This document shows positions 17,730 through 25,256 of a stretch of 64,000 nucleotides of DNA, piece after piece. This DNA is from Pseudomonas sp. HR96. Lineage in GTDB: Bacteria; Pseudomonadota; Gammaproteobacteria; Pseudomonadales; Pseudomonadaceae. Every line of letters begins with the position of its first letter. The first letter of the stretch is position 1. The stretch lies in the NCBI RefSeq assembly GCF_034059295.1, contig NZ_CP139141.1:3517001-3581000 (forward strand). The letters run 5' to 3'. The translations under genes and the position numbers were made by a program. Under the pieces are notes generated by a model. It ran no database searches. It was not told the DNA's origin and saw nothing but the letters and a program-made list of their open reading frames with translations.

Positions 17730-18018
17730 TTGGGATCGCGTAAAACGCGAAGCTGCTGCCGATGCGCCCATCGCTCAGGACGCGGACGATCTCTACAACC
17801 CGAACGATGAGGAGGCCGTCACTGCATTCTTCGAGCAGGCAGTGGTTCGCCGCCGTGGCGAGCGCGGCCCCCAGAAATCTCCAGTGAAGGCCAGGGTGTC
17901 GTTACGACTCTCGCCAGAGGTGGTGGAGTACTTCAAAGCCAGCGGTAGCGGCTGGCAGACACGCATGGATCAGGCGTTGAAGGAATACGTGAGCCAGCAC
18001 CCACGTCCAGTGTGGTGA
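17707..18018 (+). CDS. brnA: BrnA-family antitoxin
   Basis: 103 residues, overlapping brnT by 23 bp, with AGGAGA about 8 bases before the ATG. The N-terminal part contains the acidic toxin-binding region; the C-terminal VSLRLSPEVVEYFKASGSGWQTRMDQALKEYV is the ribbon-helix-helix DNA-binding unit characteristic of BrnA. It should bind and inhibit BrnT and repress the shared promoter upstream of 17454. At 103 residues it is slightly longer than many BrnA proteins, because of an inserted acidic segment. Confidence 0.88.
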   Translation: MKVTDMTDWDRVKREAAADAPIAQDADDLYNPNDEEAVTAFFEQAVVRRRGERGPQKSPVKARVSLRLSPEVVEYFKASGSGWQTRMDQALKEYVSQHPRPVW

Positions 18019-18063
18019 TCGTGCAAGCGCCTGGCGGCCCTCGACAGCAAAACTTGCACAAAC

Positions 18064-18090
18064 AAAAAAGCCCTGAAAATTCAGGGCTTT
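18064..18090 (-). terminator. intrinsic terminator of tRNA-Ser
   Basis: 11-bp perfect stem (AAAGCCCTGAA / TTCAGGGCTTT) with a 2-base loop; on the minus strand it is followed by a T-run. It closes the tRNA transcript and may also stop brnTA transcription from the other side. Confidence 0.8.
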
Positions 18091-18102
18091 ATCGTCGAGA
18101 TT

Positions 18103-18190
18103 TGGCGGAAGCGTAGAGATTCGAACTCTAGGGGCTTTGACACCCGGCGGTTTTCAAGACCGCTGCCATAGGCCACTCGGCCACGCTTCC
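18103..18190 (-). tRNA. tRNA-Ser (anticodon UGA)
   Basis: 88 nt including an encoded CCA. The acceptor stem GGAAGCG pairs with CGCTTCC, the anticodon loop is CTTGAAA between CGGT and ACCG, a long class II variable arm is present and the T loop is TTCGAAT. It decodes UCA and related serine codons. The 3' end points left, towards the accessory-looking region. Confidence 0.95.
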
Positions 18191-18370
18191 AGATTTGTTG
18201 CGGGCGCCATGATACCGGATTGAAACACCCTGTCAAACTCCATCGCTGGCCGCTTTGGCGCGGTCTGGTATGATCTTGATTCTAAACATTTCAGCACGAG
18301 CTATTTACGTGCGAAACCTGCTACAACAGACACCAGCTCTACCATTACCGCACTATTAGGAGTGTCCGCC

Positions 18371-19042
18371 ATGCGCGAACAGGATTATGCAGTTAATAAT
18401 GGCTCGCAGGCTCAGCAGCTAGAAGTTAGCCGCGTCCTGCGCAACACCTACGGCCTGCTGGCCCTGACCTTGGCTTTCAGTGGCCTGACCGCCTACATTT
18501 CCCAGCAGATGCACGTCGGCTACCCGAATATCTTCGTGGTGCTGATCGGCTTCTACGGGTTGTTCTTCCTCACCAACAAGCTGCGCGATTCGGCGTGGGG
18601 CCTGGTGTCGGCGTTCGCCCTGACCGGCTTCATGGGTTACCTGCTCGGCCCTATCCTCAACCGCTACCTGGGCATGCAGGGCGGCGCTGAAGTGGTCAGC
18701 TCGGCCTTCGCCATGACCGCTCTGGTGTTCGGTGGCCTGTCGGCCTACGTGCTGATGACCCGCAAGGACATGAGCTTCCTCGGTGGCTTCATCACCGTCG
18801 GCTTCTTCGTGTTGCTGGGCGCTACGCTGGCGAGCATGTTCTTCCAGATCAGCGGGCTGCAACTGGCGATCAGCGCCGGCTTCGTGCTGTTCTCGTCGGT
18901 GTGCATCCTGTTCCAGACCAGCGCGATCATCCACGGTGGCGAGCGTAACTACATCATGGCGACCATCAGCCTGTATGTATCGATCTACAACCTGTTCATC
19001 AGCCTGTTGCAGATCTTCGGCATCATGGGTCGCGATGACTGA
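18371..19042 (+). CDS. yccA: Bax inhibitor-1 / YccA family membrane protein
   Basis: 223 residues and about seven membrane helices. AGGAG is 8 bases before the ATG at 18371; the overlapping GTG at 18362 is not preferred because it lies within that site. Family hallmarks are the YGLLALTLAFSGLTAY N-terminal helix and the C-terminal GGERNYIMATISLYVSIYNLFISLLQIFG block with charged residues. In E. coli YccA is a substrate and modulator of the FtsH membrane protease. In P. aeruginosa the homologue directly precedes the tus genes; here a five-gene sulfur operon separates them. Confidence 0.92.
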   Translation: MREQDYAVNNGSQAQQLEVSRVLRNTYGLLALTLAFSGLTAYISQQMHVGYPNIFVVLIGFYGLFFLTNKLRDSAWGLVSAFALTGFMGYLLGPILNRYLGMQGGAEVVSSAFAMTALVFGGLSAYVLMTRKDMSFLGGFITVGFFVLLGATLASMFFQISGLQLAISAGFVLFSSVCILFQTSAIIHGGERNYIMATISLYVSIYNLFISLLQIFGIMGRDD

Positions 19043-19075
19043 GGCTGGTTGTCGACTGTCCGGCTCACTGCCCAC

Positions 19076-19105
19076 AAAAAAAGCCCGCTGAAAAGCGGGC
19101 TTTTT
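19076..19105. terminator. bidirectional intrinsic terminator
   Basis: 12-bp stem AAAAAGCCCGCT / AGCGGGCTTTTT with a GAAA loop, flanked by A and T runs on both sides. It lies between convergent yccA and the ABC ATPase gene and can serve both. Confidence 0.88.
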
Positions 19106-19124
19106 CGTTGGTCGCGGGCAAGAG

Positions 19125-19147
19125 CTCGGGGCGCTGCCCCCTCCCAC
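19125..19147. repeat. REP-like palindromic unit (single arm)
   Basis: CTCGGGG-CGCTG-CCCC followed by CTCCCAC. The same unit occurs at 37314-37337 and, with variation, at 48773-48828, always outside genes. Confidence 0.6.
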
Positions 19148-19161
19148 CTGAGCTCCTGAGC

Positions 19162-19926
19162 CTAATGCACCTGGGCAAAGTCACTCAGCACATCGTCGCG
19201 CAGCGCGATGAACGCCGCGTCGCTGCGATTGCGCGGGCGTGGCAGGTCGATGTCGAGGATGCGACGTATGCGCCCGGGGTTGGGTTGCATGACCACCACC
19301 CGGTCGCCGAGGAACACCGCTTCGTCGACGTCGTGGGTCACCAGAATCATGGTGATCCCTTCCTTGGCCCAGATCTGTTGCAGCTCACCTTGCAGGCGGG
19401 TACGGGTCAGGGCATCCAGTGCCCCCAGCGGCTCGTCGAGCAGCAGCACGCTGGGCCGGTTGACCAGGCCGCGGGCGATGGCCACCCGCTGGGCCATGCC
19501 GCCGGATATCTGATGCGGGTAACTGCTGGCGAAGTCTTGCAGGCCCACCAGCTCGATATGCTCGCGCACGCTGTCGCGCTTCTGCGTGGCCGTCAAGGGT
19601 GCGTTTTTCAGGCCCACGGCAACGTTCTGCTCGACAGTCAGCCAAGGGAACAGGCGATGGTCCTGGAAGACGATACCGCGATCCAGGCCGGTGCCGCGAA
19701 TCGGCTTGCCGTCGAGCAGGATGCGCCCTTCGTAGTCCTCGTCCAGGCCGAGAATCAAGCGCAGCAACGTCGACTTGCCGCAGCCGCTGGCGCCGACGAT
19801 GCTGATGAACTCGCCGGCGGCGATGTCCAGGTGGATGCCGTCAAGCACTTGCAGCTGGCTGCGCGCACCCGGCTGCGCGGCGAAGCGCTTGCTGATGTTT
19901 TCCAGGGTCAGGCTGTTGCGAGTCAT
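19162..19926 (-). CDS. ABC transporter ATPase, sulfonate/sulfate-ester type
   Basis: 254 residues with Walker A GASGCGKST near residue 44, the ISGGMAQR signature and Walker B VLLLDEP followed by the THDVDEAVFLGDRVVVM switch region. It is typical of the SsuB/TauB subfamily that powers import of sulfonates, taurine and sulfate esters at the inner membrane. It is the last gene of the operon atsK - binding protein - permease - permease - ATPase. It corresponds in position to AtsC of the P. putida sulfate-ester system; the symbol is not assigned because order and naming could not be checked. Confidence 0.88.
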   Translation of the reverse strand: MTRNSLTLENISKRFAAQPGARSQLQVLDGIHLDIAAGEFISIVGASGCGKSTLLRLILGLDEDYEGRILLDGKPIRGTGLDRGIVFQDHRLFPWLTVEQNVAVGLKNAPLTATQKRDSVREHIELVGLQDFASSYPHQISGGMAQRVAIARGLVNRPSVLLLDEPLGALDALTRTRLQGELQQIWAKEGITMILVTHDVDEAVFLGDRVVVMQPNPGRIRRILDIDLPRPRNRSDAAFIALRDDVLSDFAQVH

Positions 19927-19951
19927 GGCCAGTCCTTGCAGATAAAGTGAG

Positions 19952-20731
19952 TCAGCGTGGTGCCACGCCGTACAGATGCTGCAGCCGGCGCTCCAGGCGC
20001 CGCGCCAGGGTGTTCAGGGCAAAGCCGACCAGACCGATGACGATCATGCCGAACAGCACCAGGTCCATCATGAAGTGCTCGCTGCCGTCGATCAGCGTGT
20101 TGCCGATGCCCTCCCCCGACACCAGCAGGTATTCAGCGCCGATGGTGGCCAGCCACGAGTAGACCAGGGCCAGGTACAGGCCGGTGAAGATCGACGGCAA
20201 CGCAGCCGGCAGCATGACGCCGATGATGGTCTGCCAGCGCGTGAAGCGGTACACCCGCGCCACTTCCAGCAAACTGGGCGGCACGCCGCGCAGGCCGTCG
20301 CAGGTGTTGACCACCACGGGCACCAGGGCGGCCAGCGAGAGGAACACCACCTTGGCCACGTCGCCGAGGCCGAACCACACTGAAATCAGCGGGATCCAGG
20401 CGAACAGGGAAATCTGTTTGAAGGTGTTGAAGCTGGGCCCGACCAGGCGTTCGGCCAAAGGCGACAGCCCCAGCACGCAGCCCAACACCAGGCCCAGCAG
20501 CGTGCCAATGACGAAGCCGCTGAGGTTGCGCGCGAGGCTTGAACCGATGGCCCGCCAGAACTGTGCAGAGCTGACCTGGTCCCAGGCAGTGGCCGCGACC
20601 TTTTGCGGCGAGACCAGCAGCCCCGAATGGCTCCAGCCCAGCGCCGAGGCCAGCCACCACAGGGCGATCAGGCCCAGTGGCAGTACCCAGCCGCGCCAGG
20701 CACGGCGTTGATGGAACACCTGAGTACTCAT
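19952..20731 (-). CDS. ABC transporter permease (SsuC/TauC type), second copy
   Basis: 259 residues. The start at 20731 overlaps the previous stop (ATGA). Six hydrophobic helices are visible, with the inner-membrane EAA loop (LLEVARVYRFTRWQTIIGVMLPAALPSIFTGL) that contacts the ATPase. The sequence is clearly related to the other permease of this operon, so the importer probably works as a heterodimer rather than the homodimer usual for SsuC. The reading frame remains open upstream through the neighbouring gene in a different frame; that extension is not real. Confidence 0.87.
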   Translation of the reverse strand: MSTQVFHQRRAWRGWVLPLGLIALWWLASALGWSHSGLLVSPQKVAATAWDQVSSAQFWRAIGSSLARNLSGFVIGTLLGLVLGCVLGLSPLAERLVGPSFNTFKQISLFAWIPLISVWFGLGDVAKVVFLSLAALVPVVVNTCDGLRGVPPSLLEVARVYRFTRWQTIIGVMLPAALPSIFTGLYLALVYSWLATIGAEYLLVSGEGIGNTLIDGSEHFMMDLVLFGMIVIGLVGFALNTLARRLERRLQHLYGVAPR

Positions 20732-21633
20732 GCCATGCCACTCCCGTGCGCCGATCGGCCCTGCCGACCGCCAAGCCGTTGCTCGGCCAGGTCGAACAGT
20801 CGGTCGATCAACCAGCCGACGGCACCGACCACTACCACTGCAGCCATCACCAGATCCAGCTGGAACAGCTGGCGTCCGTAAACGATCAGGTAGCCCAGGC
20901 CTTCGCTGGAGGCCACCAGTTCGACCACCACCAGCGACAGCCAGGCCTTGGTAAAGCCCAGGCGCAGCCCGGTGAACAAGGTTGGCACGGCAGCCGGCAA
21001 CACGATGGCGAGCACCTGCTGGCGGTCGCTGAAGCCATAGACCCGACCGACTTCCAGCAGCCCTGCGGGAGCCTGGCGAAAGGCCTGCAAGGTGCACAGG
21101 GTCACGGGCACCATGGCCGCCATGGCGATCAGCGCATACTTGAGCGGCTCGCCGATGCCGAACAGCAGCAAGGCGAACGGCAACCAGCCCAGCACCGGAA
21201 TCTGCACCATGGCGTTGAAGGTCGGGAACAGGTACTCCTCGGCGCTGCGCGACAACCCCATCACCAGGCCCAGCGACAGGCCGATCACCGCCCCCAGGCC
21301 AAAGCCGACGACGACCCGCTGCAGGCTGGCGGCCGCGTTGCGCCACAGGTCGCCGCTGACCACCAGATCATGCAGGGCGTCGTAGACATAGGCCGGCGGC
21401 GGCAACACCTGCTCGGGCAGCCAACCTTGGCGAGTGCCGAGCTGCCACAGGGCGAACAGCGCCAGCGGCAACAGCCACGGCAGGCCGAACCGCTGCAGGC
21501 GCGCCCGCCACAGCGCGAACCGGCGGGGCGCCACCGCCACCTGTCGCGGCGCGCGCAGGGGTGCCGGGGGCAGGCGCTTGACGACAGGTGCCGCAGCCGG
21601 TGGCGCCAGGAGGCGAGCGTTAGCCTTGGCCAT
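20728..21633 (-). CDS. ABC transporter permease (SsuC/TauC type), first copy
   Basis: 301 residues from the ATG at 21633, with GGAGG nine bases ahead. A TTG three codons upstream is an alternative. An unusual Pro/Ala/Arg-rich N-terminal extension of about 50 residues precedes six membrane helices; the EAA loop is LLEVGRVYGFSDRQQVLAIVLPAAVPTLFTGL. It sits directly after the binding-protein gene and overlaps the second permease gene, consistent with a heterodimeric importer for sulfate esters or sulfonates. Confidence 0.87.
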   Translation of the reverse strand: MAKANARLLAPPAAAPVVKRLPPAPLRAPRQVAVAPRRFALWRARLQRFGLPWLLPLALFALWQLGTRQGWLPEQVLPPPAYVYDALHDLVVSGDLWRNAAASLQRVVVGFGLGAVIGLSLGLVMGLSRSAEEYLFPTFNAMVQIPVLGWLPFALLLFGIGEPLKYALIAMAAMVPVTLCTLQAFRQAPAGLLEVGRVYGFSDRQQVLAIVLPAAVPTLFTGLRLGFTKAWLSLVVVELVASSEGLGYLIVYGRQLFQLDLVMAAVVVVGAVGWLIDRLFDLAEQRLGGRQGRSAHGSGMA

Positions 21634-21638
21634 CAGGG

Positions 21639-22748
21639 TCAACCTCCGCTGGCCACCGGCGTCGCCGATGCCGTGCTGTTGGCCGGTTGTTTGCCGTCAG
21701 GCGCGTAGGGGGTCCAGTAGTTTTCCAGGCCCTTGGCCTTGAGGGCGGTGTCCAGGTAACGCGCGTCGAACCAGCCGTCGATGCTTACCGGGCGGCGGAT
21801 CAGTTTTTCTTCCTTGGCCTGGTCGGCCACTGCCTGGTAGCGGGTGCGCAGGAAGGGGTCGATCAGGGGCGAAGCGCTGTCGCGCAGGCTGACATGGGCA
21901 AAGTCGGCCTTGAGCGAAGCGAGTGGCTCGTTGGCCTTGGTCCATTCGGCCAGCACCGCGTCGCGGTTGGCCGGCTCGGATTCCCATTTTGCCGCGTCGA
22001 CCAGGGTGTCGACGACTTTCTGCACGTTCTCGGGATGTTCTTTCTCGTACGGCCCGCGCACCACCAGGGCCAACTGGCGGGTGTAGCGGACATCGCCCTG
22101 GGGGTTGTCGTAGATGACGTCGGCCAGGCCCTCGTCGCGCAGCTTGAACAGCTCGCGACCACCGAAGGCGGCGTCCACGCCCTTGGAGGCCAAGGCGGCC
22201 TGACTGCTGCCGGCGTCGAGGTTGATGACCTTGAGGTCACGCTCGGTCAGGCCATGGGCCGCCAGCAGGTTGATTGCCACCAGGTGGGCGTTGGTGCCGC
22301 GAAACAGTGCCACCTTCTTGCCCTTGAGGTCCTCGATGGTCTTGATGTCCGAGCCCTTGGGCACCGCCAGGTAGACATTGGAGCGTACCCCGATGGCCGC
22401 CAGCAGCTTGGTGTCCAGACCGTTGGAGCGGGCCACCACCTGGGGCAGGTCGCCCTCGTAGGCGAAGTCCAGCTGCTGGTTGGACAGCGCCTCGTTGATC
22501 GCCGGCCCCGCCCCCTTGAAGAAGAACCACTGGACCTCGGTGCCTGTGCCGGCAAAGGCTTTTTCCAGCAATTGCTGATTGCGCACCACGCTCAGTGGCG
22601 AACCGCCAAAAGTGATCGGGTCGCCGCCGCCCGCACTGGCAACGCCGATGCGCAGTACGTCGGCCTGGGCACCTGCCGTCAGGCACAAGCCCAGCAAACC
22701 GAAAACGGCCTGACGCGAGCGGTTGAAGCGGAAATTGGACTTGGCCAT
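21639..22748 (-). CDS. periplasmic substrate-binding protein for sulfate esters/sulfonates
   Basis: 369 residues. The start at 22748 has AAGGAT upstream; a signal peptide follows (RFNRSRQAVFGLLGLCLTAGAQA). The mature protein begins DVLRIGVASAGGG and shows the SsuA/TauA-type fold with DLKGKKVALFRGTNAHL and FAYEGDLPQVVA. It would deliver the ligand to the two permeases encoded next. By position it matches AtsR of P. putida. It is 31 bp downstream of the atsK-like gene. The C-terminal extension ending in Ala/Ser/Gly is slightly longer than in SsuA. Confidence 0.87.
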   Translation of the reverse strand: MAKSNFRFNRSRQAVFGLLGLCLTAGAQADVLRIGVASAGGGDPITFGGSPLSVVRNQQLLEKAFAGTGTEVQWFFFKGAGPAINEALSNQQLDFAYEGDLPQVVARSNGLDTKLLAAIGVRSNVYLAVPKGSDIKTIEDLKGKKVALFRGTNAHLVAINLLAAHGLTERDLKVINLDAGSSQAALASKGVDAAFGGRELFKLRDEGLADVIYDNPQGDVRYTRQLALVVRGPYEKEHPENVQKVVDTLVDAAKWESEPANRDAVLAEWTKANEPLASLKADFAHVSLRDSASPLIDPFLRTRYQAVADQAKEEKLIRRPVSIDGWFDARYLDTALKAKGLENYWTPYAPDGKQPANSTASATPVASGG

Positions 22749-22779
22749 CGAGCGTATCCTTACCGGTAAAGGGCGACCA

Positions 22780-23691
22780 TCAGGCCGCAAGGTGTTTTTT
22801 GTCGGCTTCGGTCTTTGGCGAGCGCGCATCGGGCGAAGGCAGCAGCGCCTGGCTCGGGCGTCCGTCCACGCCGACCGGCACATCGCCAGCGACGGTGGTG
22901 CGACGGACGATGCGCTCGGCGTCGCCGTAGTCGTTGACGGCGATATGTTGGGTAGCGCGGTTGTCCCAGATCACCACGTCGCCCTGCTGCCAGCGCCAGC
23001 GCACGGTGTTGTCGACGTGGGTGATGCGGTCGTGGAACAGGCGCACCAGCTGCTTGGAGTCGTTGCTGCTGACACCCTGGATATGCTTGAGGAAGTGCCC
23101 GAGCAGCAAGGTGCGCTCGCCGGTTTCCGGATGCACGCGGACCAGCGGATGCTCGGTCTCGTAGACCTGGGCGGTGAACTGCTCGCGATAGCGCTTGCGC
23201 CCCGCCTCCCCGGTATCGCGCGGCGCGGCATAGTCGTAGACGTTGGTATGCACCGCGCGCAGGCTGTCGGCCAGGGTCTGCAGCGGCCCTGGCAGGTCGG
23301 CGTAGGCCGTGGCGGTGTTGGCCCACACGGTGTCGCCGCCGTAGGGCGGAATCACCACCCCGCGCAGGATGGAAATCTTCGGGTAGTTGGCGACGAACGT
23401 GACGTCGGTGTGCCAGGAGTTGGCGCGGGTTTCCTTGGCGTCCAGATGCAGGATGGCATTGCTCTGCTCGGCCGAGCGTACCGTGGGGTGCGGCACCTGG
23501 TCGCCGAAACGGCGCGAGAAGGCTTCGTGCTGCTCGTCGCTCAGGTGCTGTTCACGCAAGAACAGCACCTTGTACTTGAGCAGCGCCTGGTTGATGAAAG
23601 TGAAATCGGCCGCGCTGATGTCGCCGGCCAGATCGATGCCGTCCAATTGCGCGCCGATACGGCCGGCCACCGGTTTGATCTGGATCGCCAT
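22780..23691 (-). CDS. atsK: Fe(II)/2-oxoglutarate-dependent alkylsulfatase, AtsK type
   Basis: 303 residues. The start at 23691 has AAGGAG six bases upstream. It belongs to the TauD superfamily with iron ligands H94 and D96 (NSWHTDVTF) and H249 (WDNRATQH), and 2-oxoglutarate-binding Arg at 263/264. Local sequence (NSWHTDVTFVxxYPKxSILR, GGDTVWANTAxAY, TVRWRWxxGDVxIWDNRATQH, AGDVPVGVDG) is very close to AtsK of P. putida S-313 as I remember it, closer than to taurine dioxygenase. AtsK oxidatively cleaves alkyl sulfate esters to aldehyde and sulfate during sulfur starvation. First gene of the importer operon. Confidence 0.88.
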   Translation of the reverse strand: MAIQIKPVAGRIGAQLDGIDLAGDISAADFTFINQALLKYKVLFLREQHLSDEQHEAFSRRFGDQVPHPTVRSAEQSNAILHLDAKETRANSWHTDVTFVANYPKISILRGVVIPPYGGDTVWANTATAYADLPGPLQTLADSLRAVHTNVYDYAAPRDTGEAGRKRYREQFTAQVYETEHPLVRVHPETGERTLLLGHFLKHIQGVSSNDSKQLVRLFHDRITHVDNTVRWRWQQGDVVIWDNRATQHIAVNDYGDAERIVRRTTVAGDVPVGVDGRPSQALLPSPDARSPKTEADKKHLAA

Positions 23692-23756
23692 GGGAACTCC
23701 TTTCTCGGGTTTGTTGTGGGCCAGATCATAAATGCATAAAAAACAGAACGACCAAT

Positions 23757-23779
23757 CACTAATTTGCATATCAATAGTG
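23757..23779. promoter_or_regulatory. AT-rich divergent promoter region with inverted repeat
   Basis: CACTA-N13-TAGTG in the AT-rich spacer between atsK (minus) and tusD (plus). This is where a sulfur-starvation regulator such as CysB, Cbl or SftR would be expected to act; the site assignment is weak. Confidence 0.3.
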
Positions 23780-23879
23780 TGAGAAATTCTGTCGAGCGGC
23801 AGCCCTGGTGAATGCAAGCCTGAGCTTTTTCATGCGCCAGGCTTTATCATTCGCGCTATATCGCCAGCCAGAGCCCCCC

Positions 23880-24272
23880 ATGAAATTCGCCATTGCCCTG
23901 TTTGCCCCCGCCCATGCGCCCTCCTCGCGCCGCGCATTGCGCTTTGCCGAGGCGGTGTTGGCGGGCGGCCATGAAATCGTCCGGCTGTTTTTCTATCAGG
24001 ACGGCGTCAACAGCGCCTCGGGCAACGTCGTGGCGCCCCAGGACGAACTGGACACCGCACGGCAGTGGCGTGAATTCGTCGAGCACCATCGGCTCGACGC
24101 CGTGGTGTGCATCGCCGCCGCCTTGCGCCGCGGTGTGCTAGACGAGCAGGAAGCCACGCGCCACAGCCGCCCGGCGGCCAACCTGCCGCAGCCCTGGGTG
24201 CTGTCCGGCCTGGGCCAGCTGCACGAAGCCGCGCAGCAAGCCGATCGCCTGATCAGCTTCGGGGGTGCCTGA
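23880..24272 (+). CDS. tusD: sulfurtransferase subunit TusD
   Basis: 130 residues with the DsrE/DsrF fold: MKFAIALFAPAHAPSSRRALRFAEAVLAGGHEIVRLFFYQDGV, and the conserved VVCIAAALRRGV region containing the active Cys. TusD, with TusB and TusC, forms the TusBCD complex that relays persulfide sulfur from TusA to TusE for 2-thiouridine synthesis by MnmA. The stop overlaps the tusC start (ATGA). MnmA is encoded in this window at 43.8 kb. Confidence 0.93.
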   Translation: MKFAIALFAPAHAPSSRRALRFAEAVLAGGHEIVRLFFYQDGVNSASGNVVAPQDELDTARQWREFVEHHRLDAVVCIAAALRRGVLDEQEATRHSRPAANLPQPWVLSGLGQLHEAAQQADRLISFGGA

Positions 24273-24631
24273 TGGCCAAGTCGATGCTGATCATCAGCCG
24301 CCAGGCGCCGTGGTCCGGGACCGGGCCGCGCGAAGCGCTGGACATTGCCTTGGCCGGTGGCGCCTACGACCTGCCGTTGGCCATGCTGTTTCTCGACGAC
24401 GGCGTATTCCAGCTGGCAACTGCGCAGCAACCCGCCCGGTTACAGCAGAAAGACCTGGCCGCCAACCTGGCCGCCCTGCCGATGTTCGGCGTTGACGAGC
24501 TCTATGTGTGCAGCGCCAGCCTGGCCCGCCGCGGCTTGTTGCAGCTGGCACCGAGCCTGCCGGCGCAAGTACTGGGAGACGCCGCACTGGCCGCCCTGAT
24601 CGATCGATTCGACTGTGTGATGACCCTCTGA
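24272..24631 (+). CDS. tusC: sulfurtransferase subunit TusC
   Basis: 119 residues, starting within the tusD stop (ATGA). DsrF-like fold: MLIISRQAPWSGTGPREALD, PLAMLFLDDGVFQLA. TusC lacks the catalytic Cys role and is a structural partner in the TusBCD heterohexamer. Its stop overlaps the tusB start. The order tusD-tusC-tusB-tusE is the usual gammaproteobacterial one. Confidence 0.92.
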   Translation: MAKSMLIISRQAPWSGTGPREALDIALAGGAYDLPLAMLFLDDGVFQLATAQQPARLQQKDLAANLAALPMFGVDELYVCSASLARRGLLQLAPSLPAQVLGDAALAALIDRFDCVMTL

Positions 24632-24924
24632 TGACGACCTTGCACGTGCTTTCCCACTCGCCTTTCAGCGACAGCCGTTTCGACAGCTGCCTGCGCCTGC
24701 TCGGCGCGCACGATGGCCTGCTGCTCAGCGGCGACGCGGTGTACGCCTTGCAGCCTGGTACCGCGGCGCTGGCAGCCCTCGAGCAGCGTCAACTGCGGCT
24801 CTACGCCCTGGCCGAAGACCTCGAGGCGCGCGGCCTGCAGGCGACGGCGCAGGTCGCCGCCCTGGACTACCCGGCGTTCGTCCAGCTGACCCTCGACTAC
24901 GACAAGGTCAACAGCTGGCTATGA
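24631..24924 (+). CDS. tusB: sulfurtransferase subunit TusB
   Basis: 97 residues, the expected size, starting at the ATGA overlap with tusC. MTTLHVLSHSPFSDSRFDSC is a DsrH-type beginning. It is the third subunit of the TusBCD sulfur relay for wobble-uridine thiolation. Its end overlaps the tusE start by 4 bp, keeping the four genes translationally coupled. Confidence 0.9.
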   Translation: MTTLHVLSHSPFSDSRFDSCLRLLGAHDGLLLSGDAVYALQPGTAALAALEQRQLRLYALAEDLEARGLQATAQVAALDYPAFVQLTLDYDKVNSWL

Positions 24925-25256
24925 ATGCGTTGAACATCGACTCGCGCAGCATCGGGCTGGACAAGGATGGCTTTCTGGTCGACCTTGACGACTGGAACCC
25001 GGCGGTGGCCCGGGCGCTGGCCGAGCGCGAAGGCATCGCCCTGACCGACGAGCACTGGGAGGTGCTGCAGCTGCTGCGCGCGTTCTACGAAGAGTTTCAG
25101 CTGTCACCGGCCACCCGCCCGCTGATCAAGTACACCGCGCTCAAGCTGGGCGCCGACAAGGGCAACAGCCTGCACCTGAACCGCCTGTTCAACGGCACTC
25201 CCGCCAAACTCGCCGCGAAGCTCGCGGGCCTGCCCAAGCCGACCAACTGCATATGA
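24921..25256 (+). CDS. tusE: sulfur relay protein TusE (DsrC family)
   Basis: 111 residues. DKDGFLVDLDDWNP at the N-terminus and the C-terminal KPTNCI with the penultimate Cys are DsrC/TusE hallmarks. TusE accepts persulfide sulfur from TusBCD on this Cys and hands it to MnmA for s2U34 formation. Coupled to tusB and overlapping the start of ybiB by 4 bp. Confidence 0.93.
   Translation: MNALNIDSRSIGLDKDGFLVDLDDWNPAVARALAEREGIALTDEHWEVLQLLRAFYEEFQLSPATRPLIKYTALKLGADKGNSLHLNRLFNGTPAKLAAKLAGLPKPTNCI

Noticed and set aside
20732..21346. Extension of the second permease frame through the first permease gene
   Set aside because: Overlaps a confident gene in another frame and lacks membrane character; the ATGA-coupled start at 20731 is clear.
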